This document shows, piece after piece, positions 43,394 to 52,534 of a stretch of 64,000 nucleotides of DNA. The translations under genes and the position numbers were made by a program. Below the pieces are notes generated by a model that saw nothing but the letters and a program-made list of their open reading frames with translations, was not told the DNA's origin and did not search any database. The stretch spans positions 57,031 through 121,030 of the forward strand of contig NZ_JAKSYG010000199.1 of NCBI RefSeq assembly GCF_022829725.1, in the 5' to 3' direction. The DNA is from Methylobacterium sp. E-005. Its GTDB lineage: Bacteria; Pseudomonadota; Alphaproteobacteria; Rhizobiales; Beijerinckiaceae. Every line of letters begins with the position of its first letter. Position 1 is the first letter of the stretch.

Positions 43394-44830
43394 TTAGACT
43401 TCCTCGTCGGCGTAGCGCGACGGCGCCCGCCCGCGCCCGCCGGATCCCCGGCGCGGCGCCCCCGCGCTGATCCCCGCCACGAGGTCAGCGATATGGCGCA
43501 GCGTCTCGACGGACAGCGCCTTCTCGCCCTCGCCGCGGCCCTGCGGGATCAACGCCTTGGCGAAGCCGAGCTTTTGGGCCTCCTTCAGCCGGGATCCCGC
43601 CTGCGCCACGGGCCGGATCGCCCCCGACAGGCCGATTTCGCCGAAATACACGGTCTCCGGCGGCAGCACCGACCCCGACAGGGACGAGACCAGCGCGGCT
43701 GCCACCGCGAGGTCCGCCGCCGGCTCGGTGATGCGCAGGCCGCCGGCGACATTCAGATAGACGTCGTGGCTCCCGAGGCGGATGCCGCCATGGGCCTCCA
43801 GCACGGCCAGCACCATCGACAGCCGGTTCGGGTCCCAGCCCACCACCGCGCGGCGGGGCATGCCGAGCGAGGAGGGCGCCACCAGGGCCTGGATCTCGAC
43901 GAGCAGCGGCCGGGTGCCCTCCATGCCGGCGAAGACCGCGGTGCCGGCCGCCTGCTGGTCGCGCCCCGCCAGGAACAAAGCCGAGGGGTTCGGCACCTCG
44001 CTCAGGCCCGCATCGGTCATCTCGAACACGCCGATCTCGTCGGTCGGCCCGAACCGGTTCTTCACCGCCCGCAGGATGCGGAAATGGTGGCCCTGGTCGC
44101 CTTCGAAGGAGGCGACCGCATCGACCATGTGCTCCACCACCCGGGGGCCGGCGATCTGCCCGTCCTTGGTGACGTGACCCACCAGGATCACCGCCGTGCC
44201 GGTGGTCTTGGCGAAGCGGATCAGGGCCTGGGCGGAGGAGCGCACCTGCGTGACCGTGCCGGGGGCCGATTCCACCGTCTCGGTCCACATCGTCTGGATC
44301 GAGTCGATGATGGCGAGCGCCGGAGGCCGGCCCTGGCTCAGGGTCTCGACGATGTCCTCGACATTGGTCTCGGCGGCGAGCTGCACCGGGCGGTCGCTCA
44401 GGCCGAGGCGCTCGGCGCGCAGGCGCACCTGCCCCACCGCCTCCTCGCCGGAAATGTAGGCGACCCGCTCGCCCGTGCCGGCCATGGCGGCCGAGGCCTG
44501 CATCAGCAGGGTCGACTTGCCGATGCCGGGATCGCCGCCGAGCAGGATCACCGAGCCGCGCACGAATCCCCCGCCGGTCACCCGGTCGAGCTCGCCGATC
44601 CCCGAGGGCAGTCGCGGCGCCTCCTTGGCCTCGCCGGTCAGACCTTCGAGGGGAAAAACCCGGCCGCGGTTGCGCGACGGCCGCGTCGCGGCGGGACCCG
44701 ACTGACCGGGGGCGGAGGGCGCCTCCTCGACGATCGTGTTCCAGCCGTTGCAGGCCTCGCAGCGCCCGCGCCAGCGGTTGTAGACCGCCCCGCAGGACTG
44801 GCACACGAAGGTCTGGTGAATCTTGGCCAT
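43394..44830 (-). CDS. radA: DNA repair protein RadA
   Basis: 478 residues. The N-terminal zinc finger reads FVCQSCGAVYNRWRGRCEAC near residues 9-28 (cited in full 20). Walker A is GGDPGIGKSTL near residue 98, and the KNRFG motif (AVKNRFGPTDEIGVF) near residue 255 marks RadA/Sms. The C-terminal Lon-like domain includes DVYLNVAGGLRITEPAADLA. It processes branched recombination intermediates. The gene is separated by 40 bases from alr upstream on the same strand, a combination conserved in Rhizobiales (alr-radA-cvpA-purF). Confidence 0.96.
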   Translation of the reverse strand: MAKIHQTFVCQSCGAVYNRWRGRCEACNGWNTIVEEAPSAPGQSGPAATRPSRNRGRVFPLEGLTGEAKEAPRLPSGIGELDRVTGGGFVRGSVILLGGDPGIGKSTLLMQASAAMAGTGERVAYISGEEAVGQVRLRAERLGLSDRPVQLAAETNVEDIVETLSQGRPPALAIIDSIQTMWTETVESAPGTVTQVRSSAQALIRFAKTTGTAVILVGHVTKDGQIAGPRVVEHMVDAVASFEGDQGHHFRILRAVKNRFGPTDEIGVFEMTDAGLSEVPNPSALFLAGRDQQAAGTAVFAGMEGTRPLLVEIQALVAPSSLGMPRRAVVGWDPNRLSMVLAVLEAHGGIRLGSHDVYLNVAGGLRITEPAADLAVAAALVSSLSGSVLPPETVYFGEIGLSGAIRPVAQAGSRLKEAQKLGFAKALIPQGRGEGEKALSVETLRHIADLVAGISAGAPRRGSGGRGRAPSRYADEEV

Positions 44831-44870
44831 ACGGGTCCGGGCGCCGACCGGCGTTTCAGGGGGAATCGCG

Positions 44871-45944
44871 TTAGTCTACATAGGTTCGAACATAACGAGA
44901 ACCCAGCCCGGTCAGGATCTCGTAGCCGATCGTGCCGGCGGACCGGCCGACCGTATCGATATCGAGGCCGTCGCCGATCAGCACCGCACCGGCGCCGCGC
45001 CGGGCCGCGGGGACGTCGGTCACGTCGAGGATGATCAGGTCCATCGAAACGAGGCCCAGGATCGGGCAGGGCACGCCGCCGACGAGCGCCTGGCCCCGCC
45101 CGCTGATCGCCCGGGGGAACCCGTCGGCGTAGCCGAGGGAGAGGGTCGCCAGCCGGCTCGGCCGGTGCGCGGTCCAGCGGCCGTTATAGCCCGCGGTCGC
45201 CCCGGCCTCGACGTCACGCACCTGTGCGATCAGCGCCTCCAGCCGCACCACCGGACGCATCGGGTTCGCCGCCCCCGGGGTCGGGTTGCCGCCGAACAGG
45301 GCATAGCCCGGCCGCAGCAGGTCGTGCCGGGCGCCGTCGAGAAAGACGCCCGAGGAGTTCGCGAGCGAGGCTCGGATGCCGGGGTAAGCGGCCCGCACGC
45401 GGGCGAAATCAGCGATCTGCCGTGCGTTGACCGGATCCTCCGGTTTCTCGGCGCTGACGAAGTGGCTGAGAATCAGGTCGATCCCGGCCGCGGCGATCCG
45501 TGCGTCGCCGGCAAGGTCCAACGCCTCCGGCACCGGCAGGCCCAGCCGGTTCATGCCGGTATCGACGTGGAGCGCCGCCGGCAGGCGTCCGGTCGAAACG
45601 GCTGCCCACTCCGAAAGCTCCTCGATGCTGCCGAGCACGGGGCGCAGCCCATGCGCCGCGAAGGCTCCGGCTGCGCCTGGGGGCAGGCCGTTCAGGATGT
45701 AGATCTCCGCCTCGGGCAGGGCGGCGCGGGCCGCGATCCCTTCGGACAGGTGCGCGACGAAGAAGGTCCGGCACCCCGCCGCCCGGAGGGCCGGCCCGAC
45801 CCGGCCGATGCCGCAGCCATAGGCGTCGGCCTTCACGACGGCCGCGCAGGGGGCGCTCCCCCGGTCCGCCAGGAGCCGCCAGTTGGCGGTGATCGCCCCG
45901 AGGTCGATCGTCAGCTTCGCCCCATGGGTGGCGATGTCTGTCAC
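44871..45944 (-). CDS. alr: Alanine racemase
   Basis: 357 residues from a GTG at 45942-45944 (the long frame to 46118 was rejected). The PLP-binding lysine is K38 in AVVKADAYGCG; the Tyr of the second active site is in LSLGYADGFPR near 261, with VSMDLIILDV downstream. VLSHFV-like LILSHFVSAEKP and HVDTGMNRLGLP are also present. It supplies D-alanine for peptidoglycan. The gene is followed on the same strand by radA and lies divergent from cvpA. Confidence 0.95.
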   Translation of the reverse strand: MTDIATHGAKLTIDLGAITANWRLLADRGSAPCAAVVKADAYGCGIGRVGPALRAAGCRTFFVAHLSEGIAARAALPEAEIYILNGLPPGAAGAFAAHGLRPVLGSIEELSEWAAVSTGRLPAALHVDTGMNRLGLPVPEALDLAGDARIAAAGIDLILSHFVSAEKPEDPVNARQIADFARVRAAYPGIRASLANSSGVFLDGARHDLLRPGYALFGGNPTPGAANPMRPVVRLEALIAQVRDVEAGATAGYNGRWTAHRPSRLATLSLGYADGFPRAISGRGQALVGGVPCPILGLVSMDLIILDVTDVPAARRGAGAVLIGDGLDIDTVGRSAGTIGYEILTGLGSRYVRTYVD

Positions 45945-46241
45945 TGGTCCGGCCTCGCCCACGCCGACCGCCTCCTGCCGCTTGCTGCCGGGATTCCGGA
46001 AGCACAAGGCGGACCCATACCACCGGGGCGGGTTCTCCGTGCAGCCGGGCCACCTGTGGGCTGGTTTGCGTGCAGGATTGGGCAGGGCTGAAGCCGGCCG
46101 CTGATGCACGGACGGCACAGGGTCCGGCCGAGGATCGAGGCCCAGGGTGACGGCCGAGGTCGGGCTTGGTATAAATCGACCGCGGTCCGGGGGAGCCGCA
46201 CGGCCGACGCGCCATCCCCGCGGGTACCAAAAAGCTCAACG

Positions 46242-46850
46242 ATGCCGTTTACCGTCCTGGATCTCGTCGTGCTCGGCATCGTCGCGGTTTCCGCGCTGCT
46301 GGCGGCCGTGCGCGGCGTCACGCGCGAGGTGCTGGCGATCGTCGCCTGGGTGGCGGCGGCCGCGGTCGCCTGGACGCTCTATCCGATGCTGCTTCCCATC
46401 GTGAAGCAGCACGTGAACAGCGATACCGTGGCGCTGGTCGCCTCGATCGCCGCGATCTTCCTCGGCACGCTGATCATCGTTTCGATCATCACGGTGAAAA
46501 TCTCGGATGTCGTGCTCGATTCGCGCATCGGCGCGGTCGACCGCTCGCTCGGCTTCCTGTTCGGGGCGGCCCGCGGCTTCCTGATCTGCGTGATCGGCTG
46601 GGTGTTCCTGTCCTGGCTGGTCCAGGGCAAGGTGCCGGACTGGGCCGCGCAGGCGCGCTCGCGGCCGATGCTGGAGAAATCCGGCGACGCCCTGGTGGCG
46701 CAGCTGCCCGAGAATCCCGAAGGTTTCCTGAAGCAGTTCAAGAAGCCGAAGGCCGTCACGCCGCCCAACGAGGCGGCCGACGCCCCCGCCGAGACCGATC
46801 CGGCGCCCCAGCGCCGTACCGAGACCGCGCCGACCCCGACGCGACGCTGA
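46242..46850 (+). CDS. cvpA: CvpA-family membrane protein
   Basis: 202 residues from the ATG at 46242. Four transmembrane helices are evident: VLDLVVLGIVAVSALLAAVRG, VLAIVAWVAAAAVAWTLYP, ALVASIAAIFLGTLIIVSII and the one after GARGF-like AARGFLICVIGWVFLSWL (each given in part or to 20). CvpA family members are required for colicin V production in E. coli and are linked to membrane integrity. The C-terminus is acidic/Pro-rich. purF follows 131 bases downstream, the classical neighbour. Confidence 0.92.
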   Translation: MPFTVLDLVVLGIVAVSALLAAVRGVTREVLAIVAWVAAAAVAWTLYPMLLPIVKQHVNSDTVALVASIAAIFLGTLIIVSIITVKISDVVLDSRIGAVDRSLGFLFGAARGFLICVIGWVFLSWLVQGKVPDWAAQARSRPMLEKSGDALVAQLPENPEGFLKQFKKPKAVTPPNEAADAPAETDPAPQRRTETAPTPTRR

Positions 46851-46981
46851 TCTGCGGTATTCGCCGTAGGTTCTGTCGCGCGGAACGCCTAGATAGCGGG
46901 TCCGGTCGCGAACGGATTGTATCCGCGACAACCGGCGCGCCGGCCCGTCGCCGCCGGGACTCGTGAGTGATCGACCGCCTC

Positions 46982-48451
46982 ATGTCACACGCCACCAATC
47001 CCAGCGCCGATTTCGATCTCGACGGCGATACGCTCCGCGAGGAATGCGGCGTCTTCGGCATCTTCGGGCATCCGGAGGCCTCGGCCATCGTGGCGCTCGG
47101 CCTGCACGCCCTGCAGCACCGGGGCCAGGAGGCGGCCGGTATCGTGTCCTTCGACGGCGCGGTGTTCCATTCCGAGCGGCGCCCCGGCCTCGTGGGTGAT
47201 TCCTTCTCGGACGGCGAGACCATCGCCCGGTTGAAGGGCCGGGCCGCCATCGGCCACGTGCGCTACTCGACCACCGGCGGGACGATCCTGCGCAACGTGC
47301 AGCCGCTGTTTGCGGAACTCGCCAGCGGCGGGCTGGCGGTCGCCCATAACGGCAACCTGACCAACGCCCTGTCGATCCGCCGCGACCTCGTGCGCGACGG
47401 CGCGATCACCCAGTCGACCTCCGACACCGAGGTGATCCTGCACCTCGCGGCCCGCTCGCGGAAGCCGCGGATCATCGAGCGGTTCATCGACGCCCTGCAG
47501 GCGATCGAGGGCGCCTACGCGATCGTGGCACTCACCAACAAGAAGCTGATCGGCGCCCGCGACCCGATGGGCATCCGCCCGCTGGTGCTGGGCGAACTCG
47601 ACGGCCGCTACATGCTGGCCTCCGAGACCTGCGCGCTCGACATCATCGGCGCCCGGTTCGTGCGCGACATCGAGAACGGCGAGATCGTGGTGATCTCCGA
47701 GGAGGGGATCGAGTCGATCCGCTTCGCCGATGCCGTGCCGATGCGGCCCTGCATCTTCGAGTACATCTATTTCGCCCGACCCGATTCCGTGGTGAACGGC
47801 AAGAGCGTCTACGGGGTGCGCAAGGCAATCGGCCGAGAACTGGCCCGCGAGGCCGGGGTCGCCGCCGACATCGTGGTGCCGGTGCCTGATTCCGGCGTGC
47901 CGGCCGCGTTGGGCTTCGCGCAGGAGACCGGGATTCCCTTCGAGATGGGGATCATCCGCAACCACTATGTCGGCCGGACCTTCATCCAGCCGACCCAGTC
48001 GGTGCGGGAACTCGGCGTGCGGATGAAGCACTCGGCCAACCGCGCGGCGATCGAGGGCAAGAGCATCGTCCTCGTCGACGACAGCCTGGTGCGCGGCACC
48101 ACCTCGGTGAAGATCGTCCGGATGATGCGCGAGGCCGGCGCCGCGGAGGTGCATTTCCGGATCGCCTCGCCGCCGATCACCTACCCGGACTTCTACGGGA
48201 TCGACACGCCGGAGCGCGAGAAGCTGCTCGCTGCGACCCACGACCTTGAGGGCATGCGCAAGTATATCGGCGCGGATTCCCTGGCCTTCCTGTCGATCCC
48301 CGGCCTCTACCGGGCGATGGGCGAGGACGAGCGGAACGCGGCCTGCCCGCAATACACCGATCACTGCTTCACGGGTGAGTACCCGACCGGCCTGACGGAC
48401 CTTTCCATCGCCGGCCCGAAGCGCTTCGCGATGCTGGCCGAGGCGGACTGA
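46982..48451 (+). CDS. purF: Amidophosphoribosyltransferase
   Basis: 489 residues from the ATG at 46982; a GTG at 46967 would add 5 residues. After a short propeptide comes EECGVFGIFGHPEAS, whose Cys22 becomes the N-terminal nucleophile on maturation. The glutaminase part has GHVRYSTTGG and VAHNGNLTNA; the PRPP part has SIVLVDDSLVRGTTSVKIV near 361-379 and SPPITYPDFYGIDTP. It catalyses the first step of purine synthesis. The stop is 8 bases before a dispersed hairpin element. Confidence 0.97.
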   Translation: MSHATNPSADFDLDGDTLREECGVFGIFGHPEASAIVALGLHALQHRGQEAAGIVSFDGAVFHSERRPGLVGDSFSDGETIARLKGRAAIGHVRYSTTGGTILRNVQPLFAELASGGLAVAHNGNLTNALSIRRDLVRDGAITQSTSDTEVILHLAARSRKPRIIERFIDALQAIEGAYAIVALTNKKLIGARDPMGIRPLVLGELDGRYMLASETCALDIIGARFVRDIENGEIVVISEEGIESIRFADAVPMRPCIFEYIYFARPDSVVNGKSVYGVRKAIGRELAREAGVAADIVVPVPDSGVPAALGFAQETGIPFEMGIIRNHYVGRTFIQPTQSVRELGVRMKHSANRAAIEGKSIVLVDDSLVRGTTSVKIVRMMREAGAAEVHFRIASPPITYPDFYGIDTPEREKLLAATHDLEGMRKYIGADSLAFLSIPGLYRAMGEDERNAACPQYTDHCFTGEYPTGLTDLSIAGPKRFAMLAEAD

Positions 48452-48459
48452 CGCGTCCT

Positions 48460-48563
48460 GGTTTCCAAAGGGCGAGCCCTTTGGCGGGGTCCAGGGGCGG
48501 CGCCTCTGGGTCTTTGCAGGGTTCCACCCTGCACCCGCAAAAGGTCACAGACCTTTTGAAACC
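48460..48563 (-). repeat. Dispersed multi-hairpin element, copy C (inverted)
   Basis: 104 bp, the same length as copy B, but in the opposite orientation. It begins GGTTTC (48460-48465) and ends GAAACC (48558-48563), with hairpins AAAGGGC/GCCCTTT, AGGGGCG/CGCCTCT-like, CAGGGT/ACCCTG and AAAGGT/ACCTTT. It lies between purF and the SDR gene, immediately after the purF stop. Confidence 0.87.
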
Positions 48564-48605
48564 GATTCCTCGACCCTTCCGGTCGGAATGCGCTAGGTCC
48601 TGCGC

Positions 48606-49355
48606 ATGGCTGAGTCTCAGAGACCCTTGGAAGGCCGCGTCGCGGTCGTCACCGGCGCATCCCGCGGCATCGGTCGGGCCGCCGCCCTGGCGCTCGCCGG
48701 GGCCGGCGCGCACGTGATCGCAGTGGCGCGGACCGTCGGCGCGCTGGAAGAGCTCGACGACGCGATCCGCGCCGCGGGCTCCAGCGCGACCCTCGTGCCC
48801 TTCGACCTCGCCGATTACGAGGCGATCGACCGCCTCGGCGGGGCGATCAACGAGCGGTGGAAGCGCCTCGACGTCCTGATCGCCAATGCCGGCATCCTCG
48901 GCGCGCTCATGCCGATCGGCCACATCACCCCGAAGATCTGGGGGCAGGTGATGGACGTGAACGTCACCGCCAATTGGCGCCTGATCCGCTCGCTCGATCC
49001 GCTGCTGCGCATGTCGGATGCCGGGCGGGCGATCTTCGTCTCGTCGGGGGCTGCCTCGAAGTGCCGGCCCTATTGGGGACCCTACTCGGTCTCCAAGGCG
49101 GCCCTGGAAGCATTGGTGCGGACCTACGCGGCCGAGAACGAGAGCACGGCCATCCGGGCGATGCTCGTCAATCCGGGTCCCCTGCGCACGGGGATGCGCC
49201 GCTCGGCCATGCCGGGCGAGGATCCGGAGACGCTGCGGACACCGGAGGACCTCGCGCCTCATTTCGTGCGCTTCGCCAGCCCGGACTGGACCGAGACCGG
49301 CGCGCTCTACGATTTCCCCACCGACCGGGTGCTGCGCTTCCGCGCGCCCGAGTAA
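48606..49355 (+). CDS. SDR-family oxidoreductase
   Basis: 249 residues. The coenzyme site is VVTGASRGIGRAAALALAGA near residues 15-34, NAG is IANAGILGA near 95, and the catalytic Ser and Tyr-Lys are in VSSGAAS and GPYSVSKAALEALVR near 145-170. FDLADYEAIDRLGG and LVNPGPLRTGMRR complete the fold. These are typical of classical SDRs annotated as 3-oxoacyl-ACP reductase-like; the substrate is unknown. The ATG is 42 bases beyond the dispersed element. Confidence 0.91.
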   Translation: MAESQRPLEGRVAVVTGASRGIGRAAALALAGAGAHVIAVARTVGALEELDDAIRAAGSSATLVPFDLADYEAIDRLGGAINERWKRLDVLIANAGILGALMPIGHITPKIWGQVMDVNVTANWRLIRSLDPLLRMSDAGRAIFVSSGAASKCRPYWGPYSVSKAALEALVRTYAAENESTAIRAMLVNPGPLRTGMRRSAMPGEDPETLRTPEDLAPHFVRFASPDWTETGALYDFPTDRVLRFRAPE

Positions 49356-49361
49356 AGGGGG

Positions 49362-49402
49362 CCGGGGCCTGAGGCCCCGGCGGGTGGCGGGCAGAGCCCG
49401 CC
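49362..49402 (+). terminator. Two consecutive hairpins after the SDR gene
   Basis: Hairpin 1: CCGGGGCC/GGCCCCGG (loop TGA, 49362-49380). Hairpin 2: GGCGGGC/GCCCGCC (loop AGA, 49386-49402). They fill the gap before the DHFR-like gene. They may terminate transcription, or be a shortened relative of the dispersed element family. Confidence 0.5.
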
Positions 49403-49418
49403 GGGTTTGGGATTTGCG

Positions 49419-49829
49419 ATGATCGACGTCCGCTGCATCTGTGCGATCGGCCTGCGGGGCCAGCTCGGCCTGAACGGCCACCTCCCCTGGGAGGGCAACA
49501 CCGACCCGCTCTTCGTTGAGGACGTGACGCGCTTCTTCGCGCTGACCATGGGCCACGTGCTGATCGCCGGGCCGAAGACCGTGGCCTCGGTCCCCGAATT
49601 CGCCTTCCAAGACCGCACCATCGACGTGATCCGCAGCCACGAGGACCCGGAGCAGGTGCTCAAGCGCTATCCGGGCCGGCGGATCTTCGTCGGCGGCGGG
49701 ATCGCGGTGTGGAACGTCTACGCCAAGTACATCCAGAACTGGGACATCACGCGCCTGCCCTATGACGGCGAGGCCGATCGCTGGTTCGATCCGGCTTGGC
49801 TGGTCGGCGGGGCGCTGCGGGCGGGCTGA
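49419..49829 (+). CDS. dmrA: Dihydromethanopterin reductase DmrA candidate (short DHFR-like)
   Basis: 136 residues from the ATG at 49419, shorter than canonical DHFR (about 160). The DHFR-like pattern is seen: CICAIGLRGQLGLNGHLPWEG near residues 5-25 (cited in part), HVLIAGPKTVASVPEF near 48-63, and RRIFVGGGIAVWNVYAKYI near 92-110. The sequence recalls the DmrA of Methylobacterium extorquens, which reduces dihydromethanopterin in tetrahydromethanopterin synthesis, and this would fit a methylotroph. The alternative is an ordinary short DHFR-like protein. It is not near methylotrophy genes in this window. Confidence 0.75.
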   Translation: MIDVRCICAIGLRGQLGLNGHLPWEGNTDPLFVEDVTRFFALTMGHVLIAGPKTVASVPEFAFQDRTIDVIRSHEDPEQVLKRYPGRRIFVGGGIAVWNVYAKYIQNWDITRLPYDGEADRWFDPAWLVGGALRAG

Positions 49830-49887
49830 GCGGCACCTTCCTGCGGGCCGGCGCGTTGGCGCACGCGTCGCGTTTGCGGAGACCACG

Positions 49888-51006
49888 ATGAGCGCCCCCA
49901 GCTACCGGTTCGGCATCGAGGAGGAATACTTCCTCGCCGATGCCGAGACCCGCGGCACGCCGCGCGGCGATCTCGCGACCTTCCACGCGCGGGTGGAGGC
50001 CGAACTGCCCGAGACCGGGCGGGAGCTGGTCGCCGCGCAGGTCGAGGTTTGCACGCCGCCCCTCACCGACGCAGCGGCGGCCCGGGACAATCTCGGCGGC
50101 CAGCGGGCGCAGCTCGCCGGGATCGCTGCCGAGAACGGCCTGCTGCTTCTGGCCTGCGGCACCCATCCCCTCGCGCGCTGGGCCCGCCAGACCGCCACCG
50201 ACGGGGAACGCTACCAAGGCATCCTGTCGGATGTCGGCATCGCGGCCCGGCGGGCGCTGATCTGTGGCATGCATGTCCATGTCGAGGTGCCGGACCCGGA
50301 CGCCCGCATCGATCTGATGAACCGGCTGCTGCCGTTCCAGCCGGTGCTGCTCGCCCTCTCGGCCTCCTCGCCGTTCTGGCAGGGGGAGGCGACGGGCTTG
50401 CGGGCCTACCGGCTCAGCGTGTTCGGCGAGCTGCCCCGCACCGGCCTGCCGGAGATTTTTTCGGACGCCGCCGCCCATGCGCGGTTCGTCGACATCATGA
50501 CCCGCTCGGGTGCCATCGCGGATGCGAGCTTTCTGTGGTGGTCCCTGCGCCCCTCGATCAAGTTCCCGACGCTGGAGCTGCGCATCGCCGACGCCTGCAC
50601 ACGGCTCGACGATTCGCTCTGCATCGCCGCCCTGTTCCGCTGCCTCGTGCGCCTGTGCGTGCGCCGGCCGGATCTGCATGCCGGGCTCGACGGCGTCTCG
50701 CGAGCGCTGGCCTCGGAGAACCTCTGGCGCGCCCAGCATAGCGGCGTGCAGGCGACGCTGATCGACGAGGCCCGGGGCGAGGCGGTGCCCTTTGCGGAGG
50801 CGCTGGCGGCTGTCCTCGCCCTGGTGGCCGAGGATGCGGATGCCCTTGGCTGCGCGACCGACATTGCCCGTGCCCGGACCATCGTCACGGAGGGAACGAG
50901 CGCGGACGGCCAGCTCGCCGCCTACGAAGGCGCGCTCGCCGATGGAAAGGACGAGCGCGCCGCGCTGGCGGCGGCGGTGGACTGGATCGCTGGGGCGGCG
51001 CGCTGA
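49888..51006 (+). CDS. YbdK-type carboxylate-amine ligase (glutamate-cysteine ligase family 2)
   Basis: 372 residues from the ATG at 49888. The family signature is YRFGIEEEYFLADAETRG near residue 5-22, followed by EVCTPPLTD, LACGTHPLARWARQ, CGMHVHVEVPDPDARIDLMNRLLPF (in part), and the final SLRPSIKFPTLELRIADACTR segment (in part). The His pair and Glu residues fit the ATP/Mg site. E. coli YbdK has weak gamma-glutamylcysteine ligase activity, and the true substrate is unknown. It follows the DmrA candidate by 58 bases and may be co-transcribed. Confidence 0.88.
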   Translation: MSAPSYRFGIEEEYFLADAETRGTPRGDLATFHARVEAELPETGRELVAAQVEVCTPPLTDAAAARDNLGGQRAQLAGIAAENGLLLLACGTHPLARWARQTATDGERYQGILSDVGIAARRALICGMHVHVEVPDPDARIDLMNRLLPFQPVLLALSASSPFWQGEATGLRAYRLSVFGELPRTGLPEIFSDAAAHARFVDIMTRSGAIADASFLWWSLRPSIKFPTLELRIADACTRLDDSLCIAALFRCLVRLCVRRPDLHAGLDGVSRALASENLWRAQHSGVQATLIDEARGEAVPFAEALAAVLALVAEDADALGCATDIARARTIVTEGTSADGQLAAYEGALADGKDERAALAAAVDWIAGAAR

Positions 51007-51038
51007 AGGGGCTTGCGGAACCTCGGCTGAAGACCCGC

Positions 51039-51142
51039 ACCGTCATCACACGCGCAGCGAAGGGACCCGAGGTTGCGCGACATCCGTGAGTGTAGCGCCG
51101 ACTGGGTTGCGTCGCTCCGCTCGCAAGGACGGCGCGGTTCGC
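51039..51142. repeat. Degenerate REP-like palindromic segment
   Basis: CCGTCATCACACGCGCAGCG and, further on, CGCTCCGCTCGCAAGGACGG, an imperfect long inverted pair (about 16 of 24 bases). It resembles the common CGTCATTGCGAGCGCAGCGA-type intergenic repeats of Methylobacterium and lies between convergent ybdK-like and der. Confidence 0.4.
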
Positions 51143-51155
51143 CCGGTATCCCGGA

Positions 51156-52505
51156 TCACCCCTTGTCGAATGGGTTCTGCGAGGTCCGCAAGGATAGCCG
51201 GATCGGCGTCCCCGGCAGGTCGAACGCCTCGCGCAGGCCGTTCACGAGGTAGCGGGTGTAGGATTTCGGCAGCGCATTCAGCTGATTGCCGAACAGCGCG
51301 AAATGCGGCGGCCGGCTCTTCACCTGGGTGGCGTAGCGGATCTTGATCCGCCGGCCCGACACCGCCGGGGGCGGATTGCGCGAGGTCGCCTCGTTCAGCC
51401 AGTCGTTGATGCGCGAGGTCGAGATACGGGTGTCCCAGACCTCCGAGGCCTGCACCACCGCCTGCATCAGCTTGTCGATGCCGTCGCCGGCCAGTCCGGA
51501 GAGCGGCACCACGGAGACGCCGCGCACCTGCGGCAGCAGCCGGGTGCAATCCTCGCGCAGCTGCTTCAGGAGGCCCGGCTGGTCGGCCACGAGGTCCCAC
51601 TTGTTGAGGCCGATCACCAAAGCGCGGCCCTCGCTCTCCACGAGGTCGACGATGGTGAGATCCTGCTTCTCGAACGGGATCGTGGCGTCGAGCAGCACCA
51701 CCACCACCTCGGCGAAGCGCACGGCGCGCAACCCGTCCGAGACCGCGAGCTTTTCCAGCTTGTCGTCGATCCGGGCGCGGCGGCGCATGCCGGCGGTGTC
51801 GTGCAGCTTGATCCGCCGCCCGCGCCACTCCCAATCCAGGGAGATCGAGTCGCGGGTGATGCCGGCCTCGGGGCCGACGAGCAGCCGCTCCTCGCCGAGC
51901 ATGTTGTTGATCAGCGTCGACTTGCCGGCATTCGGCCGGCCGACGATCGCGACCTTGAGGGAGCGGCCGCCGGGGGCGTCGGCGTCGTCGTCCTCCTCGT
52001 CGTCGCGCTGGGGCAGGGCGGTGACCAGGGCCTCGTGCAACTCGCCCAGGCCCTCGCCGTGCTCGGCCGAGAATGGGATCGGGTCGCCGAGCCCGAGGGT
52101 GAAGGCCTCGTAGGCCCCGGCGAGGCCGGTGCCGCCCTCGGCCTTGTTGGCGATCAGGATCACCGGGCAGCCGGCCCGGCGCACCAGCTCGGCGAAGGGC
52201 TGGTCGGCCGGCAGCACGCCGGCGCGGGCATCGATCACGAACAGCACCACGTCGGCGGCCAGGATCGCCGCCTCGGTCTGCATCCGCATCCGGCCCGTGA
52301 GGGTCTTCTCGTCCGCCTCTTCCAACCCGGCGGTGTCGATCACCCGGAACTGGAGGCCGCCGAAGGTCACGTCGCCCTCGCGCCGGTCGCGGGTGACGCC
52401 CGGGCGGTCATCGACCAGCGCGAGCTTCTTGCCCACGAGGCGGTTGAACAGGGTCGACTTGCCGACGTTCGGCCGTCCGACGATCGCGACGGTCGGCATG
52501 TCCAT
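51156..52505 (-). CDS. der: Ribosome biogenesis GTPase Der (EngA)
   Basis: 449 residues with two GTPase domains in tandem. G1 motifs are [14 protein letters not shown] near residue 9 and [14 protein letters not shown] near 188; G3 is DTAGLEE and [13 protein letters not shown] and NKWDL are the NKxD motifs. The C-terminal KH-like domain contains [18 protein letters not shown]. It helps 50S subunit assembly. It is 29 bases downstream of the yfgM-like gene, and bamB, often located between these genes, is absent here. Confidence 0.97.
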   Translation of the reverse strand: MDMPTVAIVGRPNVGKSTLFNRLVGKKLALVDDRPGVTRDRREGDVTFGGLQFRVIDTAGLEEADEKTLTGRMRMQTEAAILAADVVLFVIDARAGVLPADQPFAELVRRAGCPVILIANKAEGGTGLAGAYEAFTLGLGDPIPFSAEHGEGLGELHEALVTALPQRDDEEDDDADAPGGRSLKVAIVGRPNAGKSTLINNMLGEERLLVGPEAGITRDSISLDWEWRGRRIKLHDTAGMRRRARIDDKLEKLAVSDGLRAVRFAEVVVVLLDATIPFEKQDLTIVDLVESEGRALVIGLNKWDLVADQPGLLKQLREDCTRLLPQVRGVSVVPLSGLAGDGIDKLMQAVVQASEVWDTRISTSRINDWLNEATSRNPPPAVSGRRIKIRYATQVKSRPPHFALFGNQLNALPKSYTRYLVNGLREAFDLPGTPIRLSLRTSQNPFDKG

Positions 52506-52534
52506 GGTGGTTCTCTAGACGGTTCGTGCGGAAA

